7,781 nucleotides of DNA from Acidobacteriota bacterium (lineage in GTDB: Bacteria > Acidobacteriota > UBA6911 > RPQK01): contig RPQK01000347.1 in NCBI GenBank assembly GCA_003819755.1, forward strand, positions 1 through 7,781, written 5' to 3'. Within the stretch, counting starts at the first letter, position 1, and every line of letters starts with the position of its first letter. The translations under genes were made by a program, and so were the position numbers. Shown here piece after piece: positions 1 to 5,184 of this stretch. Under the pieces are notes generated by a model, which had not been told where the DNA came from, made no database searches, and saw only the letters and a program-made list of their open reading frames with translations.

Positions 1-786
1 CCGATCAGCCAGATTGCGGACATCCGCAAAGTGAACGGGCCGTCGATGATCCGGGATGAAAACGGAATGCTGGCCGGGTACGTTTTTGTCGACCTGGACA
101 CGAGCGACCTCGGCGGATATGTCGAGAAGGCCAAGGCGGCGGTGCGAGAAAAACTGGATTTGCCCGCGGGATACTCGCTCGTTTGGAGCGGCCAGTACGA
201 GAACATGCTGCGGGTTCGGGAGCGGCTCAAGGTCGTCGTCCCGGTGACGCTGGTACTCATCTTTGCCCTGCTTTACATGAATACGAAGTCGACGTTCAAG
301 GCAACGCTCGTCATGCTGGCCGTTCCATTCTCCCTGATCGGCGCCGTCTGGCTGCTCTACATCCTCGGCTACAACATTTCGATCGCGGTCTGGGTCGGGA
401 TGATCGCACTGATGGGTCTGGACGCGGAAACCGGCGTTTTCATGCTGCTCTTCCTTGACCTCTCCTATGACGAGGCGAGACGCAAAGGCCGGCTGAAAAC
501 GAAGGCCGACCTCGAGGAGGCCATCATCCACGGCGCCGTGAAGCGAGTCCGGCCGAAGCTGATGACTGTCGCGGCCGCCTTCATGGGATTGATGCCCATC
601 ATGTGGTCGATCGGGACCGGGGCGGACATGATGAAACGCGTCGTGGCGCCGATGGTTGGCGGGCTGGCCACGTCGTTCCTGCTTGAGCTGCTTGTCTACC
701 CGGCCATCTACCTGCTGTGGAAGTGGCGGAAGGAAGTCAAGAACCAGACCTTTTCAACATCCGACGCGCCGGTGAGAGCGCACTAG
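1..786 (+). CDS. CusA/CzcA-family heavy-metal RND efflux pump, C-terminal part (5' end outside window)
   Basis: This is the inner-membrane proton-driven subunit of a tripartite metal-efflux complex (CusCBA/CzcCBA type), which moves metal ions from the periplasm or cytoplasm towards an outer-membrane channel. The frame is open from base 1, so the gene starts upstream; about 261 C-terminal residues are visible out of roughly 1,040 in the family. The stretch VNGPSMIRDENGMLAGYV (from about base 31) is the characteristic CusA segment of the last periplasmic portion. It is followed by the final five membrane helices (bases about 225-725), including IHGAVKRVRPKLMTV and APMVGGLATS, which align by eye with E. 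coli CusA. Charged residues after the last helix form a short cytosolic tail. The metal-binding methionines of the porter domain are not in the window, so Cu/Ag cannot be told from Zn/Co/Cd. The stop codon (784-786) directly abuts the next gene, suggesting co-transcription. Confidence 0.93.
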   Translation, partial: PISQIADIRKVNGPSMIRDENGMLAGYVFVDLDTSDLGGYVEKAKAAVREKLDLPAGYSLVWSGQYENMLRVRERLKVVVPVTLVLIFALLYMNTKSTFKATLVMLAVPFSLIGAVWLLYILGYNISIAVWVGMIALMGLDAETGVFMLLFLDLSYDEARRKGRLKTKADLEEAIIHGAVKRVRPKLMTVAAAFMGLMPIMWSIGTGADMMKRVVAPMVGGLATSFLLELLVYPAIYLLWKWRKEVKNQTFSTSDAPVRAH

Positions 787-798
787 ATGAGGAGTTAT

Positions 799-1575
799 AT
801 GAGACGTCTTCCAATCCTGAGCGCCATATTCCTGACAGCTATCGTACTGAACACCTGGACGATGGCCGAGGAGACACGGTTAGAGGTCAAGCACGACCAC
901 CTTTTAAAAAGCTGCAAAGGGCAACTGATCTTCAACGACAACGGTGTCCGGTATGAGACCAAGGATTCGAAGCATGCCCGGGACTGGAAGTACGAAGACA
1001 TCCAGCAACTTGGAATCGAACCGAACAAAGTCGTGGTCCTCACCTACCGGGATCGTTTGCTCTACCTGGGTAAGGACGAAAAGTTCACTTTTGAGGTTAC
1101 CGAGGGGCAGGTGAAGGATTCGCTGCGAGCGTTCGTCGAGGAAAAACTCACTCGCCCCCTCGTTTCCGCGGTGTTGCCGAGTGAGGTCGTCGTCAGGTAT
1201 CGAATTCCGGTCAAACATCGAAGGGCCCTGAGGGGCACGGAAGGCGTCCTGGAGTTATCCGACCGGTATCTCATTTACCGGACCACTAATGATCAGAGCA
1301 AGGGCAAGAGTGACGCCAGAATCTGGCGATACGACGAACTGGTCTCCGTCGGCAGCACGGGCCCATTCCAGCTCCGAGTCACCGCGATGGAGCGGACCGG
1401 AGGCGAATACGGCGGGGGAAAGAACTTCGTGTTCGACCTGAAAGAGAAGTTGCCCGAACAGGCCTACGACTATCTATGGGACAAAATCAACAGGCCGCGG
1501 ATCGACGGGGTGTCTTCAAGTGACGGACGCGCTTCGTCGGACAAAGGCGTGACCACCGTGGAAGGGGGACGTTAG
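799..1575 (+). CDS. Secreted protein with two tandem PH-like repeats, function unknown
   Basis: I do not recognise a named family. The ATG at 799 is preferred because GAGGAG at 789-794 lies 4 nt upstream and the product begins with a clean signal peptide (MRRLPILSAIFLTAIVL, then A-EE near residue 23). An in-frame ATG at 787, touching the pump stop codon, would add four residues and cannot be excluded. The mature part holds two similar modules (residues about 32-120 and 140-233). Each reads H..L..C/T.G.L..., a Y.T strand, an A..W.Y motif, then a K.F.F strand, a helix and a closing RP pair (LTRP, INRP). The pattern of seven or so strands plus a C-terminal helix suggests a PH/GRAM-like fold; that is inference. 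The C-terminal 25 residues are Ser/Gly-rich and probably disordered. It lies between the efflux pump and a response regulator with 19 nt or less between genes, so it is probably an envelope accessory protein of the same operon. Confidence 0.75.
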   Translation: MRRLPILSAIFLTAIVLNTWTMAEETRLEVKHDHLLKSCKGQLIFNDNGVRYETKDSKHARDWKYEDIQQLGIEPNKVVVLTYRDRLLYLGKDEKFTFEVTEGQVKDSLRAFVEEKLTRPLVSAVLPSEVVVRYRIPVKHRRALRGTEGVLELSDRYLIYRTTNDQSKGKSDARIWRYDELVSVGSTGPFQLRVTAMERTGGEYGGGKNFVFDLKEKLPEQAYDYLWDKINRPRIDGVSSSDGRASSDKGVTTVEGGR

Positions 1576-1594
1576 CCTTCGGGGCGGTCCATCT

Positions 1595-1969
1595 ATGGGG
1601 GTCAACATACTTCTGGTGGATGACAACAGGGCTTTCCTCCGTGTCATCGCCTATTTCATCAAGGAAATGGGATTCGATCCAAAGCCTGCGACTTCGGCTG
1701 AGGAAGGCTTGGCCATTCTTTCCAGCATCCCGGTAGCACTCGTGATCACCGACATCCGTATGCCGGGAATAGACGGCATGGAGTTCCTGAAACAGGCGGG
1801 CAAACTGGAGAATCGTGTGCCCTTCATTGTACTCACCGCCTTCGACTCACCGGAACTAAGAAGGCAGGTCGAAGAGTACGGCGCCAGCCTCCTGACCAAG
1901 TCGATCGGCCGGGAAGAACTCAGAAAGGCGGTTCTGAGTCGACTGGGAGTAAGTAGCAGTGAAGGATAA
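1595..1969 (+). CDS. Stand-alone response-regulator receiver domain (CheY-like)
   Basis: A 124-residue single-domain receiver that should accept phosphate from a histidine kinase on Asp53. All canonical residues are visible: acidic pair D9-D10 in LLVDD, phospho-acceptor D53 in ITDIRMPGIDG, T81 in IVLTA and K102 in LLTKS. No output domain follows, and the product stops 22 residues after the conserved lysine. It would therefore act by protein-protein contact, as CheY, Spo0F or phosphorelay intermediates do. The ATG is preceded by GGGGCGG at 1581-1587 with 7 nt spacing. It starts 19 nt after the preceding gene, consistent with one operon. No kinase is present in the window, so its partner is unknown. 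A link to the MCP at 5185 cannot be shown from the sequence. Confidence 0.93.
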   Translation: MGVNILLVDDNRAFLRVIAYFIKEMGFDPKPATSAEEGLAILSSIPVALVITDIRMPGIDGMEFLKQAGKLENRVPFIVLTAFDSPELRRQVEEYGASLLTKSIGREELRKAVLSRLGVSSSEG

Positions 1970-2059
1970 AGGATCAGGGCCAGAGAGACGGCGGCCGGGA
2001 TCCCGCCCACCCGGCTCGTCACATTGAGAAAAAGAAATCTTCCCGATGCAAATCAGTCA
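1970..2059. other. Convergent intergenic gap with a small GC-rich inverted repeat
   Basis: This 90-bp gap separates the ends of the receiver gene (plus strand) and the transporter gene (minus strand). GCCGGG at 1994-1999 can pair with CCCGGC at 2010-2015 around a 10-nt loop. Neither strand has a T-run after the stem, so I do not call it an intrinsic terminator, although it could act as a bidirectional transcription barrier. Nothing else is recognisable here. Confidence 0.35.
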
Positions 2060-4327
2060 TCAACTTCCCTTCGCCTGCTTTTCCTTCTCCTCCACGACGT
2101 CCGGCCGCCTTTGCTCCAGCTCTTTCACAACATCGGAGAGGACCTCGGGTTGCTGCCTGCAACGCAGTTCCCGATTCATTCGTCTCAGCGCTACCCCAAT
2201 TATGTCCCGGTGATGCAGCGACGAACCGAGCTTCTCGCTGAGCTTCAGCCAGATCTCATGGACCAGCTCAATGTCTTCCGGCCACAAGCGTGGTGGATGG
2301 GGCCCGAGATTCACGAAAACGGAGGGACGACCCGGGGTAATGATTTCAAGCGAGAAGGGGTGCCGGGGCTCCGGGAGTCTCTCCCAAGCTTGCCCGATCA
2401 GTCTCGCAAGTTCCTCCGAAGCCATACGGGTTGAGACACCGGTCACGAGGCGAGACGCCTTGAGGCTGGCTGCCGTTTGAACCATCGCTTCAAAAGAATC
2501 CACCCCGGGAACAACCAGCAATTCGGCGGGTTTCCCTTCTTTCTCGGCGAGCGACACGACCCGTGTGAACAGCTTGGTCTCGTAGTCTGTGAACAGTTGT
2601 TCCGCCTTGAGCTCGTATTCGCCCGCCCCCGCTCTCGATACGCGCCTGGCGGTCATGACCACGATGTCTTGCTTGGCGGTGTTGGTCTTAGTGAGGACAA
2701 CCTGCAAGTGGGCCATCCGGTTGTAGTCCCGGACTGCGACCACAATTCCTCCGGGCCTGACCTGAATCGAGTCGGACGAGACACCCGGCCTGACATCGAG
2801 GACGAATTGTTCCAACCCCTTGGTCCGTCGCTTCGCCCTCATCATCCGTTCTGAAATCGTGAAGACAGTGAACAGCACGAGCATGAACGTGACACCCGAG
2901 AGGGTGGCGATCCTTTTGGAGAACAGGTTCGCGACGGCGACAACGAACAAAACCAGAGTCGTCAGTGCGAGGCCAACCGGGATCTCCCGTCCCGCGATCC
3001 TGAGATTCAGGGGTGTCTTGTACTCCTGGTCGCTCCGCTGGTACCGAAGCACCAAAACACTCAGCGACTTCAGGAAGAAGCTCCAGACGATTCCGAAGGC
3101 ATACGCCTCGCCGAGCAGGTACGTCTTGCCGCCGCTCGCCACAATCGTTGCGAGCTGCAGTACGGCCACCACATTGATGATTCGATAGGTTGTGCCAAAT
3201 CGCCGATGCGGCTTCTGAAAGCCGGAGTGGAGGACGCCGTCCTCCGCCACCCGATTCATGACACCATTCGCGCCGATAATCGAAGTGTTGACGGCACCAG
3301 AAAGAATGAGGACGCCGACAACGACAACGAAAACGTGGAAAACCAGCTTCAACAGCTCCGGGCCGGCCAGGTGCATAGCGAGACCGCCGAGCAGGTTTTC
3401 GACGTACTGACGGCGTGCGCTGTCCGGGATAATCATCGCCGCAAGCAAGGTGATTCCGCCCGTCGAAATCGCGGCGAATGTACACACGATATTGCCCGTG
3501 ATCCGCAAGTTCTTCAGCTTCGGCGATGCAATCTCCCGATAAACCTGCGCGAGTGTCTCAAACCCGCTCATGGACAGCAGCGAGTGTCCGAACGCAATAA
3601 TGATCGCGACGATGGGGATGGTGGGCCAGAAGGTGCCATGGAACCAGCCGAGACCCTCCTCGCTGAACTCGAGGTTCCCTGGCGTTGGCGCCGGAGGAAT
3701 CTGGGATGGTCCGCGGACGAGCAGGGTGACTGAGCACCAGACCAGGAACATGACCACCATGACCGTGGTCACCTGCATGATCCTTAGCGCCTTTGAGCTG
3801 GACTCATGGAGTCCCTTGATGTTGTACCACCAGAAGTAGACGGTCACGAGAATGGCGAAGCCGACCGCAAAGTAGTTTGGTGGAATCGCGAACGGCGAGT
3901 GCAGTGCGGCGCTCGCTTCGTTCAGCAACCGCCCCAGGTACTGGCCTGCACTGACGCTGCTGATCGGCCCAGTCAGTACGTAATCGAACAAGAGCGCCGA
4001 GACCGAAAGCCTGGCCACGAAGGAACCCATGGCGTCCCGGACGACTACGTAAACTCCGCCCCGAACAAACATGCTGCTGCTTTCCATGTAAATGGAACGT
4101 ACGGCGAAACTGAACAGCATGACACCCAGAATGAACCACGGTGCACTTCGGCCGATGGCGTGCTCGGCAATGCCGCCGACGTAATAAACGCTTGAGCCCA
4201 GATCATTGAGGACGATCGCGGCTGCCCGCCAGAAGGATATGAAGGCGAGCATCACGGTACTGGCTACCACAACTTTGGTAGCACCGGAGCGTTGTTTCTT
4301 CGACAAGGAGGAACCCCCGCTGGCCAA
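2060..4327 (-). CDS. APC/KUP-superfamily transporter, KimA-like, with Usp-like cytosolic tail; probable K+ or amino-acid/H+ symporter
   Basis: A 755-residue membrane protein with about 12 helices (residues about 27-491) and a cytosolic tail of about 260 residues. The LeuT-like APC fold is shown by the broken first helix (NDLGSSVYYV, 41-50), FDYVLTG (114-120) in helix 3, GFETLAQVYREI (255-266) after helix 6, and NTSIIGANGVMNRVAEDG (347-364) in helix 8. Pairs D42/Y49, D115/Y116 and Y409 occupy the places of the potassium-site residues described for KimA and Kup, so K+ uptake is a serious alternative to the usual 'amino-acid permease' label. The tail (about 525-660) alternates strands and helices like a universal stress protein domain. 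A final conserved-looking helical segment includes PEDIELVHEIW (683-693) and LHHRDIIG (704-711). The start is uncertain: the codon at 4327 is TTG with no good ribosome site, the in-frame stop just upstream limits extension, and TTG at 4306 is an alternative. The gene stands alone, convergent with the receiver and divergent from the YfiR-MCP pair. Confidence 0.88.
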   Translation of the reverse strand: MASGGSSLSKKQRSGATKVVVASTVMLAFISFWRAAAIVLNDLGSSVYYVGGIAEHAIGRSAPWFILGVMLFSFAVRSIYMESSSMFVRGGVYVVVRDAMGSFVARLSVSALLFDYVLTGPISSVSAGQYLGRLLNEASAALHSPFAIPPNYFAVGFAILVTVYFWWYNIKGLHESSSKALRIMQVTTVMVVMFLVWCSVTLLVRGPSQIPPAPTPGNLEFSEEGLGWFHGTFWPTIPIVAIIIAFGHSLLSMSGFETLAQVYREIASPKLKNLRITGNIVCTFAAISTGGITLLAAMIIPDSARRQYVENLLGGLAMHLAGPELLKLVFHVFVVVVGVLILSGAVNTSIIGANGVMNRVAEDGVLHSGFQKPHRRFGTTYRIINVVAVLQLATIVASGGKTYLLGEAYAFGIVWSFFLKSLSVLVLRYQRSDQEYKTPLNLRIAGREIPVGLALTTLVLFVVAVANLFSKRIATLSGVTFMLVLFTVFTISERMMRAKRRTKGLEQFVLDVRPGVSSDSIQVRPGGIVVAVRDYNRMAHLQVVLTKTNTAKQDIVVMTARRVSRAGAGEYELKAEQLFTDYETKLFTRVVSLAEKEGKPAELLVVPGVDSFEAMVQTAASLKASRLVTGVSTRMASEELARLIGQAWERLPEPRHPFSLEIITPGRPSVFVNLGPHPPRLWPEDIELVHEIWLKLSEKLGSSLHHRDIIGVALRRMNRELRCRQQPEVLSDVVKELEQRRPDVVEEKEKQAKGS

Positions 4328-4335
4328 AGACCATA

Positions 4336-4341
4336 ATCATA
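4336..4341 (-). promoter_or_regulatory. Possible -10 box for the transporter gene
   Basis: On the minus strand this reads TATGAT, five of six matches to the sigma-70 -10 consensus, 9 nt upstream of the TTG at 4327. I see no convincing -35 box at the usual distance. A start of transcription about 7 nt downstream would leave almost no leader before 4327, which would favour the downstream TTG at 4306 as the real start. The call is weak. Confidence 0.25.
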
Positions 4342-4367
4342 CGGGGCGGCACATAAAGAAGGCATAA

Positions 4368-4585
4368 AGACGGTTTCGAATCGGCGAAGAGAGCCAGGTC
4401 GACCTTGTGGCCGAGGCGTTCAACGTCACCCGGGTCCGCAACCGGAATTTCGGGGTGGACAACTTTAGCGCCTACGGCACTCCGGATAGCCCTACAATTA
4501 CGCCGGGCAACCGCTCTTCGGCCCGGGGCCCGGTCAGTTCAGCGGACCTCGTCAGCTTCAACTCGGTGTTCGCTTCATCTTCTAG
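4368..4585 (+). pseudogene. Remnant of a TonB-dependent receptor C-terminus (Oar/CarboxypepD_reg-like), frameshifted
   Basis: Two reading frames together spell the last 70 or so residues of an outer-membrane TonB-dependent receptor. From 4368 the first frame reads RRFRIGEESQ, then DLVAEAFNV and NRNFGVDNF, and ends around GTPDSP (about 4490). After that the same frame turns into low-sense sequence running to a stop at 4617-4619. The homology continues in another frame: AGQPLFGPGPGQ, then GPRQLQLGVRFIF and a TAG stop at 4583-4585. That ending is the classic last beta-strand of such receptors, with the terminal aromatic residue recognised by the Bam machinery. A stop at 4365-4367 closes the frame upstream, and the roughly 900 residues of barrel and plug that should precede it are absent. 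The remnant is therefore both truncated and frameshifted (net -1 or +2 between about 4490 and 4510). It lies in the divergent gap between the transporter and the YfiR gene and is presumably debris of a lost gene. Confidence 0.78.
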
Positions 4586-4598
4586 AACATCGTATAAT
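4569..4598 (+). promoter_or_regulatory. Sigma-70-like promoter for the YfiR-MCP operon
   Basis: TATAAT at 4593-4598 is a perfect -10 consensus. A poor -35 match (TTCGCT at 4569-4574, three of six) lies 18 bp upstream. Transcription would begin near 4605, giving a leader of about 24 nt before the ATG at 4629. A strong ribosome site, TAAGGAG at 4617-4623, sits 5 nt before that ATG. The -35 portion lies inside the decayed receptor gene and the -10 box lies just beyond its stop codon. Confidence 0.55.
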
Positions 4599-4628
4599 CG
4601 GGGCTCTTTCCGCGGCTAAGGAGTATTG

Positions 4629-5168
4629 ATGACCAGACGCTTTGCACTGAGGTTCCGGGCCCGAGTCTGGGCGACTGCAACGGCCTTTATCCTGTTAACT
4701 TGTTTGTTTACCTGGATTCGAGCTGACGAGCCGCTTCCCAAGGTTGCCGCTTCCCTGGGACTCAAAATCCTGAGCCTTCAAAAGCAATTTGCCGGGAAGC
4801 CGGAGGGAATCACGATTTACGTGCTCGGAGACAGCAACGTGGCCAAAGCCTTCCTCTCCTATGTCAATCAGAATGTGGGGACGATGCGATTGGCCAGGGT
4901 CCTTTCCGGCGACGGGCTGCCGGCGGATAAGCCGGACATCCTCTTCATCGGCGACAAGAACAAGGTTCAAGAGGCGATCAAGTACACCCGCGCCAACGGG
5001 GTTCTGAGCATGGCCCGAAACGACAGAATGATTTCGCAGGGAGTCACCCTCATCGTCTACCTGGGAGCGGAGGGCACGCCCCAGATCAGCCTCAACATGT
5101 CCGGCGCCCTCCTGGAGCGAGTTGAAGTGAACCCAGCGACTCTTAAGGTCGCCCGAGTCGCCCGATAA
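4629..5168 (+). CDS. YfiR-family (DUF4154) periplasmic regulatory protein
   Basis: A 179-residue exported protein. The ATG at 4629 is chosen over the TTG at 4626 because TAAGGAG sits 5 nt upstream. Residues 1-32 form a signal peptide (basic start, hydrophobic core TATAFILLTCLF, cleavage likely after IRA32). The mature part of about 147 residues follows the YfiR/DUF4154 pattern: ITIYVLGDSNVAKAF (61-75) as the first strand and helix, DILFIGD (103-109), then GVLSMARNDRMISQGVTLIV (124-143) and an ending rich in LNMSGALLERVEVN (155-168). In Pseudomonas, YfiR binds the periplasmic domain of the diguanylate cyclase YfiN and holds it off. Here it sits 16 nt before a chemoreceptor, so its partner is probably that receptor (inference). 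Unlike P. aeruginosa YfiR, the mature part has no cysteine, so disulfide-based redox control is not available. The single Cys25 is inside the hydrophobic core and does not form a proper lipobox. Confidence 0.8.
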   Translation: MTRRFALRFRARVWATATAFILLTCLFTWIRADEPLPKVAASLGLKILSLQKQFAGKPEGITIYVLGDSNVAKAFLSYVNQNVGTMRLARVLSGDGLPADKPDILFIGDKNKVQEAIKYTRANGVLSMARNDRMISQGVTLIVYLGAEGTPQISLNMSGALLERVEVNPATLKVARVAR

Positions 5169-5176
5169 ATCGGGCG
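5159..5176 (+). promoter_or_regulatory. Perfect inverted repeat across the YfiR stop codon, next to the MCP start
   Basis: CGCCCGAT (5159-5166) and ATCGGGCG (5169-5176) are perfect complements separated by two bases. The repeat overlaps the stop codon TAA (5166-5168) and ends 8 nt before the MCP ATG. As RNA it would form a six-pair GC stem with a six-base AU loop, close to the weak ribosome site GGTAAG. A second copy of the left arm, TCGCCCGA at 5149-5156, could compete for the same partner. No T-run follows, so it is not an intrinsic terminator. A role in translational coupling, or as a protein operator, is inferred. Confidence 0.45.
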
Positions 5177-5184
5177 GTAAGAAA

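Noticed and set aside
1994..2015. Intrinsic terminator between the convergent genes
   Set aside because: The six-pair stem has a 10-base loop and no T-run on either strand.
2024..2854. Plus-strand open frames (2024-2434, 2477-2854) opposite the transporter tail
   Set aside because: They are antisense shadows. Their products are unlike any family I know and no ribosome sites precede them.
2688..3485. 265-codon open frame on the minus strand in another frame of the transporter gene
   Set aside because: It overlaps conserved membrane helices of the transporter and translates to an Arg-rich sequence without any family pattern.
4405..4629. Open frame at 4405 and the full 70-codon frame at 4407-4619 as genuine small genes
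   Set aside because: The region is better explained as the frameshifted C-terminus of a TonB-dependent receptor. The second half of the 4407 frame loses all homology where the other frame gains it.
4692..4712. Lipoprotein signal (LLTC) in the YfiR-family protein
   Set aside because: Thr precedes the cysteine, which is disfavoured, and the hydrophobic core continues after it to a normal A-x-A-like cleavage site at IRA.
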